The notes: generated from the letters alone by a model not told the origin. DNA of 64,000 nt from Roseburia sp. (GCA_017937095.1 JAGBEG010000013.1:248001-312000); one strand, 5' to 3'; positions 18,293-26,979 are shown, counted from the stretch's first letter. Translations and numbers: made by a program.

Positions 18293-19294
18293 TTAATCTA
18301 ATAAATCCTCATCGATGTCCATCTCTCTCGCAAACTGTTTCTTGGTCAGGCGTTCCTTCTCATCCTTCCCTCCAAAACGCTTCACCTTCTTGTCGGTACC
18401 CGGCACATATGCCTTCGGCACCGCCTTGACATAATAGTAGTACTCATCATCCTCGAACTGCAGGCGCTCCGTCCTCGAATAATCCAGATTGAAAAACAGG
18501 AACTGAAGCACAAGTCCAATCACTGCCGAGATAATGTTTCCGACCAGAACCGCGACCGTTTTCCCGGAAATGCCAAGCATCATGTAACCCGCAATCATTC
18601 CGACCGTCTCAAACAGAATGCCGGAAATAATTGCGATCTGCCACGCATTCTCGATAGACATCCTCCGGACAATATATACGATAATAAGTGCTGCGACCAT
18701 AATCCCAAGCACCAGAAACATTTCCTTATTGCCGAGGAGCTGATTTAACGCGATCACAATCTTGGAATTTGTCTCCGCGCCCTCCTCCGCCGCCGCACCG
18801 AGCAGCGCCGCATTCTCCTTCACGCCGTCAAGGAAGAAATAGACCACCGTACCGCAGATCAATGCAAATACAGAATATATTTCCCCGAGAAGTCCCATCC
18901 CAAGGGGCATAATATAAGGAATATTGAGTTTAAAGCAAACCGGCGTCAGAAGCACGCCCAGACCATACTTCGGTGCAAACCGGAAATAAACAAAGTAAAT
19001 CAGCAAAAACAGAATCAGCGCCACGAGACATACCTCAATGGACAGCGCGTACATATCCGCCAGAATCACTGCAGCCACAAGAAAAATCGTACCGCCCGCC
19101 GGCAGGATCGAGCACAAAAGTGCCAGAATCAGTGCGATCGGCGTTCTGCTGATGCTCTTCATATATCCGATATTAAGATTAATCATACAGAAGATAACAA
19201 ATGCCACAACAAACTTGGCAATCGGCGTAATATATACCTCGTATCTTCCATAAAAGCGTATCATCTTCTCTTTGAGTTCCAATATGGTTGTCAT
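18293..19294 (-). CDS. Conserved membrane protein of unknown function, upstream of cdaA
   Basis: 333 residues with about nine membrane helices between residues 20 and 270, and a soluble charged C-terminal 60 residues containing DDEYYYYVKAVPKAYVPG. I do not recognise a transporter or enzyme motif. The GGGAGG site is 6 bases before ATG, and the gene ends 13 bases before cdaA, so it is almost certainly co-transcribed with the c-di-AMP genes. A role sensing or acting on c-di-AMP-linked wall or osmotic homeostasis is inference from position only. Confidence 0.75.
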   Translation of the reverse strand: MTTILELKEKMIRFYGRYEVYITPIAKFVVAFVIFCMINLNIGYMKSISRTPIALILALLCSILPAGGTIFLVAAVILADMYALSIEVCLVALILFLLIYFVYFRFAPKYGLGVLLTPVCFKLNIPYIMPLGMGLLGEIYSVFALICGTVVYFFLDGVKENAALLGAAAEEGAETNSKIVIALNQLLGNKEMFLVLGIMVAALIIVYIVRRMSIENAWQIAIISGILFETVGMIAGYMMLGISGKTVAVLVGNIISAVIGLVLQFLFFNLDYSRTERLQFEDDEYYYYVKAVPKAYVPGTDKKVKRFGGKDEKERLTKKQFAREMDIDEDLLD

Positions 19295-19309
19295 TCCATG
19301 CCTCCCGCT

Positions 19310-19735
19310 CTAATCCCAGTCTTTATTCTCTGCCGATTTCAGCCTGTCTTCCCGCTCATACATCTGATTGACTTTTTTCAGATTGCTGTAATACCGCTTT
19401 ACCTTGCGGCGGCCATTCGTATACTTCATATGGAACACAACCCATGTCGCACCCAGATAAAACACCATGAACACAATATACGGCACCAGCGCCGCGATCA
19501 GAAGTCCCTGAATGTCCAGCTTATTCAGCTTTTCTAACAGTTCCTCCATGGAATACAGGCCCCAAAGCCCAAACATCATGCCATAGCAGATCGTTCCCGC
19601 CACAAAGCTTCCCAGAAGCCGCATCGAGACGTAATCCTTTCTCGCATACTGAATCATCGGCTTACATTGTTTGCCATCGTTCGTATCAAATTGCGCCATT
19701 TTAATCATATGCCGCAATCGTTCTTCATTCACCAT
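19310..19735 (-). CDS. Small membrane protein of unknown function, first gene of the cda operon
   Basis: 141 residues. A polar N-terminus is followed by two membrane helices (about residues 50-75 and 90-115) and a basic C-terminal tail with RKVKRYYSNLKKVNQMYERE. No known family was recognised. It is 15 bases before the 333-residue membrane protein and has an AAAGGA site 11 bases before its ATG. A sigma-A promoter lies about 80-110 bases upstream, so this is the first gene of the operon that continues through cdaA, cdaR, glmM and HPr. Confidence 0.7.
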   Translation of the reverse strand: MVNEERLRHMIKMAQFDTNDGKQCKPMIQYARKDYVSMRLLGSFVAGTICYGMMFGLWGLYSMEELLEKLNKLDIQGLLIAALVPYIVFMVFYLGATWVVFHMKYTNGRRKVKRYYSNLKKVNQMYEREDRLKSAENKDWD

Positions 19736-19815
19736 ATCGCAATGTATCCTTTCTCATTTGCCCTTTCCTGCTGCGTCCGGGCAAAATTGCACACAGTTAC
19801 ACATTCTTATTTTCT

Positions 19816-19843
19816 ATTATAACACAGCGGCTTTTATTTTCAA
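19816..19843 (-). promoter_or_regulatory. Putative sigma-A promoter of the cdaA operon
   Basis: On the minus strand TTGAAA (19843-19838) and a perfect TATAAT (19821-19816) are separated by 16 bases, about 80 bases upstream of the first ATG of the operon at 19735. Confidence 0.65.
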
Positions 19844-19874
19844 AGCATCAAATATCATCGCCGCATAAGCAGAG

Positions 19875-19901
19875 AAAAAGCAGGGCACATCAGGCCCTGC
19901 T
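19875..19901 (-). terminator. Intrinsic terminator of the comFC-yvyF unit
   Basis: On the minus strand an 8-bp GC-rich stem (AGCAGGGC with GCCCTGCT) is followed by TTTTTCTC, 15 bases after the stop at 19916. Confidence 0.8.
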
Positions 19902-19915
19902 CGTCTATGTAATTC

Positions 19916-20314
19916 TTATAGAAAACGCATACGGTTCTTATCCCGTTCAGCCTTCTGCGGCTCCTGCGGCTTCGGCTTCTGAATCGCTCCGGCAAAGGTA
20001 TTCGCCATCTCCATCTTGCATTTATCACAAAAACGTCCGGTACAGATGGGCGCTCCGCACTGTTCGCAGACAACCCCGTCCGCTCCTGCCACGGAAAGCG
20101 TAAGGCGCTCCTCGCGGATCCACTGGCGAATCTGCTTGACAGAGACGTCAAGCTCCTCCGATACTCTGTCCACGGATGAATTCGGGTTCACATTCAGGTA
20201 AGCTTTCACCTCCTGGAACTTCTCCTCCATCTTCTTCTGACACGCCTGGCAAAGAGGTGCTCCTCCTATATAATTGAATAGCCGTCCGCAGTTCTTGCAG
20301 TTTCTTACGTCCAT
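19916..20314 (-). CDS. YvyF-like flagellar operon zinc-ribbon protein
   Basis: 132 residues from the ATG at 20314; an ATG 9 bases upstream sits directly on the AGGAGG site and is less likely. Two cysteine pairs at the N-terminus (CKNCGRLF and CQAC) and two near residues 85-105 (CEQCGAPICTGRFCDKC) flank a small helix-turn-helix-like segment (SVDRVSEELDVSVKQIRQW). This matches the TIGR03826/YvyF family, usually found between comF and flgM. Its exact role is unknown; a regulatory part in motility is assumed for the family. It follows comFC after 27 bases. Confidence 0.85.
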   Translation of the reverse strand: MDVRNCKNCGRLFNYIGGAPLCQACQKKMEEKFQEVKAYLNVNPNSSVDRVSEELDVSVKQIRQWIREERLTLSVAGADGVVCEQCGAPICTGRFCDKCKMEMANTFAGAIQKPKPQEPQKAERDKNRMRFL

Positions 20315-20341
20315 GGTTGTCATTCCTCCTAAATGTATCTG

Positions 20342-21100
20342 TTAAAATCCTGCTCCAATGCTGATGCAGATATAATAAACGCATTGCACCCCTCCGGCAA
20401 GGAGCACTTCCGTCACCTCATCCACAGTACTTCCTGTCGTGTATATATCATCTACCAACAATATACATTTATATTTTACTATATCAGACGCTAATTGAAA
20501 AGCATTTTTTAAATTGCGCACGCGTTCCCTGTCGTTTAATTCCTTCTGGGGAACGGTATTTTTGACGCGCCGCACCACTCCCGCATCTACCAAAAGTCCC
20601 AGTTCCCTTCCGAGGGCACGCGCGAACACCTCGGCCTGATTATACCCGCGCTGCCGTCTCTTCCTTAAATACATCGGAACCGGAACGATCACTTCTATTT
20701 GATTTCTTTTCACCCAGTCACCGTAGAGCTTTGCCGCCTCCTTTGCATAATATGCCGCATATTCCCGTCTGCCCGCATACTTGAACCGGTACATGGAGCT
20801 GCGGATCGCCCCCTGATAGACAAATACCGCTTTTCCCTGCCGGTATGCATGTTTCTTCTTCCTGCAGTCTGCGCAGTATTCCTGCCTCTCATTTGCAAGC
20901 GGCTTTCCGCAGCGCTTGCAGACCGGCTCTTTCACCGTCTGTATCCGTCCCGTGCATGCCATACAGAGCATTCCTCCTGTGTCTGACAGTTCATCGCAGA
21001 CCGGACACCGCGGAGGATAAAAGAAATCCTCCGTCTGCCGCCAGAGCAGCCTTATGTATTGCGCAGTCTTTTCTCCAATTGTCTTTGAATCAAGTCTCAT
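20342..21100 (-). CDS. comFC: ComF-family phosphoribosyltransferase-like protein
   Basis: 252 residues, typical for ComFC. The N-terminus carries a zinc cluster (CPVCDEL, CMAC, CKRCGKPL, CADCRKKK) and the C-terminus a type I PRPP-binding loop (ILLVDDIYTTGSTVDE). It supports DNA uptake during transformation in competent Firmicutes; ComFA is not in this window. It is followed by the yvyF-like gene as in Bacillus, which links the locus to late flagellar genes. The start at 21100 has a GGGAG site 3-4 bases upstream. Confidence 0.92.
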   Translation of the reverse strand: MRLDSKTIGEKTAQYIRLLWRQTEDFFYPPRCPVCDELSDTGGMLCMACTGRIQTVKEPVCKRCGKPLANERQEYCADCRKKKHAYRQGKAVFVYQGAIRSSMYRFKYAGRREYAAYYAKEAAKLYGDWVKRNQIEVIVPVPMYLRKRRQRGYNQAEVFARALGRELGLLVDAGVVRRVKNTVPQKELNDRERVRNLKNAFQLASDIVKYKCILLVDDIYTTGSTVDEVTEVLLAGGVQCVYYICISIGAGF

Positions 21101-21214
21101 CGTCTCCCTGTTCTCTCCCCGGGCATCCGCGCTCTCAATTCTGCTTTATCCTATCATTTTTCCTCCCGCGATGCCATAAACATTTTCTTAATTTTTTCTT
21201 TCTTTATTTTATAG

Positions 21215-21243
21215 TTGACGAAATTTCGTTTCATTATTATAAT
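21215..21243 (+). promoter_or_regulatory. Near-consensus sigma-A promoter of the trpXYZ-type operon
   Basis: TTGACG (21215-21220) and a perfect TATAAT (21238-21243) are separated by 17 bases. The predicted start is near 21250, about 40 bases before the ATG. Confidence 0.85.
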
Positions 21244-21257
21244 TTTGGTTATTAAAA

Positions 21258-21275
21258 GCACTAATGCATTAGTGC
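21258..21275. promoter_or_regulatory. Perfect 18-bp palindromic operator downstream of the promoter
   Basis: GCACTAATGCATTAGTGC is its own reverse complement and lies about 8-25 bases after the predicted transcription start, just before the AGGAGG site. The ACTA...TAGT arms and overall length resemble TrpR operators (ACTAGTTAACTAGT core), which fits a tryptophan-type ABC importer; the regulator itself is not in the window. Confidence 0.7.
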
Positions 21276-21292
21276 GTTAAAGGAGGATTCTT

Positions 21293-22345
21293 ATGAGAAA
21301 GTCAGGTAAATTTATTTCCGCTATGTTAGTTGCTGCCATGACGCTTTCCATGACCGCATGCGGCGGTGATGACGCGTCCGCTTCCGCCGGGGACACAGGC
21401 GCCGGGACAGCAGCAGAGTCACAGGATAATTCGTCCGCTTCCGCCGGAGATACGGGAAACGGCACATACAAAATCGGTATTTTACAGCAGTTGGAGCATC
21501 CGGCGCTTGACGCCGCAACCGAAGGCTTTCAGGACGCGCTTTCCGATCTGCTCGGCGACGAGAACGTTACATTTGACGTACAGAATGCGCAGGGAGAGCA
21601 GGCGAACTGTTCCAGCATCGCGACTACTTTCGTCTCCAACAACTATGATCTGATTCTTGCAAACGCAACGACCGCGCTTCAGTGCGCCTCCGCAGCCACA
21701 AGTACGATTCCGATTCTCGGAACCTCTGTCACAGATTATGCGACCGCGCTTGACATCGACGACTGGACGGGAGCGACCGGCACCAACGTATCCGGTACCT
21801 CCGACCTCGCGCCGCTCGACCAGCAGGAGGACATGCTCGTAGAACTGTTCCCGGACGCCAAGAATGTCGGCATTCTTTACTGTTCCGCAGAGCCGAACTC
21901 CGCATATCAGGCGACCAAGTTTGCAGAGTATCTTGAGGAAGACGGCATTTCCTACAAAGAGTATACTGTAGCGGATTCCAACGACATCGCTTCTGTTGTC
22001 CAGAACGCCGTATCGGAGGTCGACGTCATCTACATTCCGACCGACAACACCATGGCGGGCAACACGGAAACAATCAACAACATCACGCTTCCTGCCAAAG
22101 TGCCTGTAATTGCAGGCGAAGAGGGCATCTGCTCCGGTTGCGGCGTTGCAACGCTTTCCATCAGCTACTACGACATCGGCTACAAGGCAGGCGAAATGGC
22201 ATACGAGATTCTTGTAAACGGCGCAGATATCAGCACCATGGAAGTTTCTTACGCTCCGAATGTAACAAAGGAGTATAACGCAGAAATCTGTGAGGCGCTC
22301 GGCATCACCGTGCCGGAAGGCTATACCGCCATCGAAACGGAATAA
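21293..22345 (+). CDS. ABC transporter substrate-binding lipoprotein (TrpX-like, ABC_sub_bind family)
   Basis: 350 residues. A signal peptide ends in a lipobox (SMTACGG, Cys about 23), then a Ser/Ala/Asp-rich linker with a repeated SASAGDTG, then the binding domain (YKIGILQQLEHPALD) with features of the PF04392 family (NAQGEQANCSS, NATTALQCASA, PTDNTMAGN). Relatives bind tryptophan or tyrosine or are of unknown specificity. AGGAGG lies 6 bases before ATG. It is the first gene of a three-gene importer and has its own promoter and palindromic operator; no T-box leader is present. Confidence 0.88.
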   Translation: MRKSGKFISAMLVAAMTLSMTACGGDDASASAGDTGAGTAAESQDNSSASAGDTGNGTYKIGILQQLEHPALDAATEGFQDALSDLLGDENVTFDVQNAQGEQANCSSIATTFVSNNYDLILANATTALQCASAATSTIPILGTSVTDYATALDIDDWTGATGTNVSGTSDLAPLDQQEDMLVELFPDAKNVGILYCSAEPNSAYQATKFAEYLEEDGISYKEYTVADSNDIASVVQNAVSEVDVIYIPTDNTMAGNTETINNITLPAKVPVIAGEEGICSGCGVATLSISYYDIGYKAGEMAYEILVNGADISTMEVSYAPNVTKEYNAEICEALGITVPEGYTAIETE

Positions 22346-22397
22346 TCGTTTCGCGGGCACATCAGATTATCACGAAGCAATGTAAAGGGGTTATTTT

Positions 22398-23333
22398 ATG
22401 GCTTATTTAATGTCCTTAGACCCCATGGCACTTTTCCGCTCCATGCCCGGCGCATTTGCGCAGGGCATGGTCTGGGGATTGATGGCATTGGGCGTCTACA
22501 TCACTTACCGTCTGCTCGACTTTGCCGATCTGACCGTAGACGGTTCTTTTGCAACCGGAGGCGCAGTCGCAGTCATGCTGATCCGAGGCGGCATGAACCC
22601 GTGGCCGGCGCTTATTTTTGCGTTTGCGGCAGGTATGGCGTCCGGCTTCATCACCGGATTCTTACATACCGCCCTCGGAATCCCCGGGATTCTCGCCAGT
22701 ATTCTCACGCAGATCTCGCTGTATTCCATCAACTTAAATATCATGGGATGTTCCAATCAGGCAGTCAGCGTCGACAAGTATCCGCTTGTCGTTTCCCTGC
22801 GCTACCTCTCGGACTCTCCCTCTACAAAGACGAAAATCTACATTACCTGTATTCTGTTCTGTATTGCCGTCGTCGCGATCCTCTACTGGTATTTCGGCAC
22901 TGAACAGGGACATGCGATCCGCGCGACGGGCTGCAACCCGCAGATGGCGCGCGCACAGGGCATCAACACGAATTTTCACACCGTCATTGCCCTGATGATC
23001 TCCAACGGTCTTGTCGGTCTCTCGGGCGGTCTCTACGCACAGTATCAGGGAGCGGCGGACGTCAATATGGGACGCGGTGCAATCGTTATCGGTCTGGCAG
23101 CCGTTATCATCGGCGAGGTTCTTTTCGGAAAATTATATGCCGGAAAGAAATTTACATTTGCCTATACGCTTTTTGCCGTTATCGGCGGCGCCATTATTTA
23201 CTATATTGTTATGAATATCGTGTTGTGGTTAAAGCTGCCATCCGATGACCTGAAGCTTTTCTCCGCCATCGTCGTAGCTATTTTCCTTGCAATTCCTTAC
23301 TTAAAGGCAACACACAAAGGAAAGGAGAAGTAG
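22398..23333 (+). CDS. ABC transporter permease (TrpY-like)
   Basis: 311 residues with about eight or nine membrane helices, of the branched-chain amino-acid/BPD_transp_2 type paired with ABC_sub_bind proteins. Visible features are LLDFADLTVDGSFATGGAVA, NPWPALIFAFAAG and TGCNPQMARAQGINT, the loop that contacts the ATPase. It follows the binding protein by 52 bases and precedes the ATPase by 4 bases. Confidence 0.9.
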   Translation: MAYLMSLDPMALFRSMPGAFAQGMVWGLMALGVYITYRLLDFADLTVDGSFATGGAVAVMLIRGGMNPWPALIFAFAAGMASGFITGFLHTALGIPGILASILTQISLYSINLNIMGCSNQAVSVDKYPLVVSLRYLSDSPSTKTKIYITCILFCIAVVAILYWYFGTEQGHAIRATGCNPQMARAQGINTNFHTVIALMISNGLVGLSGGLYAQYQGAADVNMGRGAIVIGLAAVIIGEVLFGKLYAGKKFTFAYTLFAVIGGAIIYYIVMNIVLWLKLPSDDLKLFSAIVVAIFLAIPYLKATHKGKEK

Positions 23334-23337
23334 CGCC

Positions 23338-24141
23338 ATGGCAGAAATGTTAAAAATAGACAATATCCGTAAAACTTTTAACCCGGGCACCATCAACGAA
23401 AAGGTTGCCTTAGACGGCGTAAATCTCTCCCTGGAGGAAGGCGATTTCGTCACTGTCATCGGCGGCAACGGCGCCGGAAAATCCACGACTTTAAACGCGG
23501 TAGCAGGCGTATGGCCGGTAGATTCCGGAAAGATTTACATCGGCGGCGACGACGTGACGCGTCTCTCCGAGTACAAGCGTGCAAAATATCTCGGCAGAGT
23601 CTTTCAGGATCCGATGACCGGTACCGCCACGACAATGTCGATTGAGGAGAATATGGCAATCGCCGGAAGACGCGGCGACAGGCGCGGGCTCTCCTGGGGA
23701 ATCACCAAAAAAGAGCGCGACACCTACCGCGAGCTGCTCGCCACCTTAAACCTCGGTCTCGAGGATCGTCTTTCCAGCAAGGTAGGTCTGCTTTCCGGCG
23801 GGCAGCGTCAGGCAATCACGCTTCTGATGTCCGCCATCAAAAAGCCGAAGCTGCTTCTGCTCGACGAGCACACAGCCGCGTTAGACCCCAAGACTGCCGC
23901 AAAGGTCTTAGAGATTTCCGACCGTATCATCGCCGAACACCATCTGACCGCAATGATGGTCACGCACAATATGAAGGACGCCATTGCGCACGGAAACAGG
24001 CTCATTATGATGCACGAAGGGAAAGTTATTTTAAATATTGCAGGGGAGGAAAAGAAGAAACTGACAGTGGAAGATCTCCTGCATCAGTTTGAAAAGGTGA
24101 GCGGTGAGGAATTTGCAAGTGACAAAGCGCTGCTCTCGTAA
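23338..24141 (+). CDS. ABC transporter ATP-binding protein (TrpZ-like)
   Basis: 267 residues with a complete nucleotide-binding domain: Walker A GGNGAGKST, Q-loop VFQDPM, signature LSGGQRQAI, Walker B LLLLDEHTAALD and switch MVTHNM. It powers the importer with the two preceding genes. It ends just before a strong hairpin terminator shared with recD2 on the opposite strand. Confidence 0.93.
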   Translation: MAEMLKIDNIRKTFNPGTINEKVALDGVNLSLEEGDFVTVIGGNGAGKSTTLNAVAGVWPVDSGKIYIGGDDVTRLSEYKRAKYLGRVFQDPMTGTATTMSIEENMAIAGRRGDRRGLSWGITKKERDTYRELLATLNLGLEDRLSSKVGLLSGGQRQAITLLMSAIKKPKLLLLDEHTAALDPKTAAKVLEISDRIIAEHHLTAMMVTHNMKDAIAHGNRLIMMHEGKVILNIAGEEKKKLTVEDLLHQFEKVSGEEFASDKALLS

Positions 24142-24145
24142 AGCC

Positions 24146-24189
24146 AAAAGAGGCTGCACCGACAACGATTGTCGGCGCAGCCTCTTTTT
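24146..24189. terminator. Bidirectional terminator between trpXYZ and recD2
   Basis: An arm starting AAAAGAGGCTGC (24146-24157) and its complement ending CCTCTTTT enclose an inner GACAA/TTGTC stem; poly-A precedes and poly-T follows, so it can end both convergent operons. The recD2 stop is 2 bases beyond. Confidence 0.92.
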
Positions 24190-24190
24190 G

Positions 24191-26395
24191 TCACGACTCG
24201 CGCAATCGGTCGCAGAGCCCGCTATAGCGCTTCTGCTGTGAGGTATTCTGCACCATCTGTGCAAACGTCGCCTCATTTCCCACGAGCGTCACACATTTTC
24301 TTGCCCTTGTGACCGCCGTGTAGAGCAGATTCCGGTTCATAAGCATTGCGGGACCCGAGAGCAGCGGAATCACCACCGCCGGGTATTCGCTTCCCTGCGA
24401 CTTATGTATCGTAATCGCGTAGGCAAGCTCCAGCTCATCCAGCAGCTTATACGGATATTCCACCATACGCCCCTCGTCGAACTCTACCGTCATCGTCTCC
24501 GCGAAATCATTGATCTCCCGGACAATCCCCATATCTCCATTAAACACGCCTGTGCCTTTATCCACGGAAAGACCGAATTTTGTGCGGATTTCCCACTCGA
24601 GCTGATAATTATTCCGTGTCTGCATGATCTTGTCGCCCTCGCGGAATATAGCATCCCCATGCTCCTTTTCCCGCTTCTGCGGTGACGGCGGATTCAAATA
24701 CTGCTGTAAAATCCCATTTAACCGTTCCACGCCGAGCAGTCCCTTGCGCATCGGCGTCAAAATCTGTATATCATAGGGCGTTGCATCCACAAACTTCGGC
24801 AGTTTCTGCTTCACAAGCTGCAGCATCACATTTATGATGACGTCCGCGTCATATCTCTTCAGGAAAAAGAAATCCATGCTCTTATTGTCGAGCGTCACTT
24901 CCTCCCCCTGATTGATCTTATGGGCATTGACAATGATGTCGCTGGTGGACGCCTGTCTGAAAATCTTCGTCAGCATTACGACATTGCATTCGTGGGACTG
25001 GATAATATCTCTTAATACGCTGCCCGGTCCTACGCTCGGAAGCTGGTTCACATCTCCCACAAGAATCAGACGCGTACCGACTGCAACCGCTTTCAGCAGA
25101 GAGTGCATTAGTGTTATGTCAACCATAGACATCTCGTCGACAATCACCACATCCGTTTCCAGCGGATTCTGCTCATTCCGTTCAAAGCCTGCATTTCCTT
25201 CCATACCGCCGTTCAGCTCCAGCATACGATGCACGGTCCGCGCCTCAAATCCGGTGGTCTCGCTCATCCGCTTCGCCGCTCTTCCGGTCGGCGCCGCAAG
25301 GAAAATATCCATTCCCTCCAGTTCAAAATACTTGATAATCGTATTGATCGTGGTCGTCTTACCTGTGCCCGGACCTCCGGTGATAATCAGCAGACCGTTT
25401 CTCACCGCTTCCTTTACCGCAGTCACCTGATGCTCGTCAAGCACCATGCCTGTCTGCTTTTCTATGCTGCGAATGCGCTGCTCGATCTCGATATCCGGCA
25501 CATCGTAATTCACATTCAACTGTTTTAACATTGTCGCCGTGTTGGCTTCCATATAATAAAAGGATGCCGCATAGATCTGCGTCTGTCCATTCTCTGACTG
25601 CTTCATAATGATCTTGCGCTCAATCGCAAGGTCCATGTACTGCTTTTCAATCTGCTCTTCATCTACCTCGAGAAGCTGCTTTGTCCGCGCGGTCAGTTCT
25701 CCTTCCGGCAGGTAGGTATGTCCTTCTCCCGACGCCTGCAGCAATACATACAGGATGCCGCTGCGGACGCGGAAATCCGAATCCATGCGGATTCCGACAC
25801 GCGCCGCAATCTCGTCTGCCGTTCGGAAACCGACGCCTTCAATATCATCCGCCAGCCGATAGGGATTCTCCTTGATGATACCGTATACTTCCTGCCCGTA
25901 TGCCTGATAGACCTTGACTGCAAGATTCATCGTAATACCGTATTGCTGCAGGAAAATCATTGCCTGACGCAGATCTCTTTTTTCATTGACCTGATCCGCA
26001 ATTTCCATCGCCTTGCGCTCGCTGATGCCCTTGATCTCCGCAAGACGTTCCGGTTCCTCCTCTATAATGCGGAAGGTATCTTCCTTGAACCTGCGCACGA
26101 TACGCGCCGCAAGCGCAAGCCCAACGCCTTTAATCGCGCCCGACCCAAGATAGCGCTCAATCGCCTCCTCGTCCTCCGGCGCCTTTTCCTCAAAATGATC
26201 CACTTTAAACTGCCTGCCATAGGTAGGATGATCGGTATACTCACCGGATGCTTCAATATTCTCCCCCTCAGCGATTGCCGAAAATATCCCCACGCATGTA
26301 ATTTCTTCTTCACCGCTGACAAGATTCAAAACCGTGTAACCGTTGTCTGTATTTCTATATATGATATGCTCCACATATCCCGCTAACTTTTCCAA
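24191..26395 (-). CDS. recD2: RecD2-type ATP-dependent DNA helicase
   Basis: 734 residues, typical for RecD2 (SF1B, 5'-3'). The start is a TTG at 26395 with AGGAGG 6 bases upstream. The N-terminus has an OB-like segment and helix-hairpin-helix motifs around residues 85-200; the motor has motif I TGGPGTGKTTTI, motif II VIVDEMSMVD, motif III LILVGDVNQLPSVGPG and the C-terminal AYAITIHKSQGSEYP and LLYTAVTRARK. It acts in DNA repair outside RecBCD. Its leader contains three 23-bp repeats (26414-26482). Confidence 0.95.
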   Translation of the reverse strand: MEKLAGYVEHIIYRNTDNGYTVLNLVSGEEEITCVGIFSAIAEGENIEASGEYTDHPTYGRQFKVDHFEEKAPEDEEAIERYLGSGAIKGVGLALAARIVRRFKEDTFRIIEEEPERLAEIKGISERKAMEIADQVNEKRDLRQAMIFLQQYGITMNLAVKVYQAYGQEVYGIIKENPYRLADDIEGVGFRTADEIAARVGIRMDSDFRVRSGILYVLLQASGEGHTYLPEGELTARTKQLLEVDEEQIEKQYMDLAIERKIIMKQSENGQTQIYAASFYYMEANTATMLKQLNVNYDVPDIEIEQRIRSIEKQTGMVLDEHQVTAVKEAVRNGLLIITGGPGTGKTTTINTIIKYFELEGMDIFLAAPTGRAAKRMSETTGFEARTVHRMLELNGGMEGNAGFERNEQNPLETDVVIVDEMSMVDITLMHSLLKAVAVGTRLILVGDVNQLPSVGPGSVLRDIIQSHECNVVMLTKIFRQASTSDIIVNAHKINQGEEVTLDNKSMDFFFLKRYDADVIINVMLQLVKQKLPKFVDATPYDIQILTPMRKGLLGVERLNGILQQYLNPPSPQKREKEHGDAIFREGDKIMQTRNNYQLEWEIRTKFGLSVDKGTGVFNGDMGIVREINDFAETMTVEFDEGRMVEYPYKLLDELELAYAITIHKSQGSEYPAVVIPLLSGPAMLMNRNLLYTAVTRARKCVTLVGNEATFAQMVQNTSQQKRYSGLCDRLRES

Positions 26396-26413
26396 TCCGT
26401 TCCTCCTGCCCGC

Positions 26414-26482
26414 TGGGACTTTGCATTACAGCCTGATGGGACTTTGCATTACAGCCTGATGGGGCTTTGCATTACAGCCCGA
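26414..26482. repeat. Three tandem 23-bp repeats in the recD2 leader
   Basis: Units 26414-26436, 26437-26459 and 26460-26482 are nearly identical (core GACTTTGCATTACAGCC). On the minus strand each begins ATGCAAAG and ends CTGTA, so consecutive units join as TAATG and frame 7-codon ORFs. They lie directly upstream of the recD2 start. Confidence 0.9.
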
Positions 26483-26496
26483 CGGCTCACATAACA

Positions 26497-26514
26497 AAGT
26501 GGGCAAGCCCACTT
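26497..26514. terminator. Hairpin between flgJ-like gene and recD2
   Basis: An 8-bp inverted repeat AAGTGGGC/GCCCACTT with almost no loop. On the minus strand it is followed by TTGTTATG, so it may be a second, weaker terminator of the flagellar operon. Confidence 0.4.
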
Positions 26515-26521
26515 CAATAAG

Positions 26522-26547
26522 AAAAACCTTGATTATCTCAAGGTTTT
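26522..26547 (-). terminator. Intrinsic terminator of the flagellar cluster
   Basis: On the minus strand a 10-bp stem (AAAACCTTGA with TCAAGGTTTT) is followed by TTC and T-rich sequence, about 35 bases after the stop at 26583. Confidence 0.65.
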
Positions 26548-26582
26548 CCAGACATGCCCTATTTATTTTCGCCAAAAGTGCT

Positions 26583-26942
26583 TCACTCAATGCCATAATT
26601 ACGCTTCATCTGCTCAAATAACTGCTGTGTGAAGCTCCCGCCGACCTCATCGACCACTTCGTCCGCAATCAGCTCAATCGTACTGTCCATATGAAAATCC
26701 GTCAAAGTTTTCAGAGAAGAATCCTCCTCCTCGTCCTCCATGGTCATGTTCTCTTTGACTTCCTTTAACACTTCTTCCACAAAATAAGATGTAAAATCCT
26801 TGCAGACTTCCATCAATTCTTCCTCGGTGGTCTCCGAGGAAATGCTGCCCGCCGACTTCTGCAGCGCCGAAGCGCTGTTCGCTGCCGTGGTGTTCTTCGT
26901 CATATCCACCATGGATGAAATCCCGTCTATCGAAAAGCTCAT
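26583..26942 (-). CDS. FlgJ-type flagellar rod-binding protein (no muramidase domain)
   Basis: 119 residues. The segment from about residue 38 (EEELMEVCKDFTSYFVEEVLKE) with the later FTQQLFEQMKRNYG fits the rod-binding domain of FlgJ, which caps rod assembly. The C-terminal muramidase of enterobacterial FlgJ is absent, as is usual in Firmicutes. It follows flgG by 37 bases with GGAGG 5 bases before ATG. The cluster mbl-flgF-flgG-flgJ is transcribed together. Confidence 0.8.
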   Translation of the reverse strand: MSFSIDGISSMVDMTKNTTAANSASALQKSAGSISSETTEEELMEVCKDFTSYFVEEVLKEVKENMTMEDEEEDSSLKTLTDFHMDSTIELIADEVVDEVGGSFTQQLFEQMKRNYGIE

Positions 26943-26979
26943 TTGTACCTCCGTTCTGTGCCTTCGCTCACTCTACAAA

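Noticed and set aside
21244..21292. T-box or tryptophan riboswitch before the trpXYZ-type operon
   Set aside because: Only about 40 bases separate the promoter from the ATG, too short for a T-box; a palindrome is the only structure.
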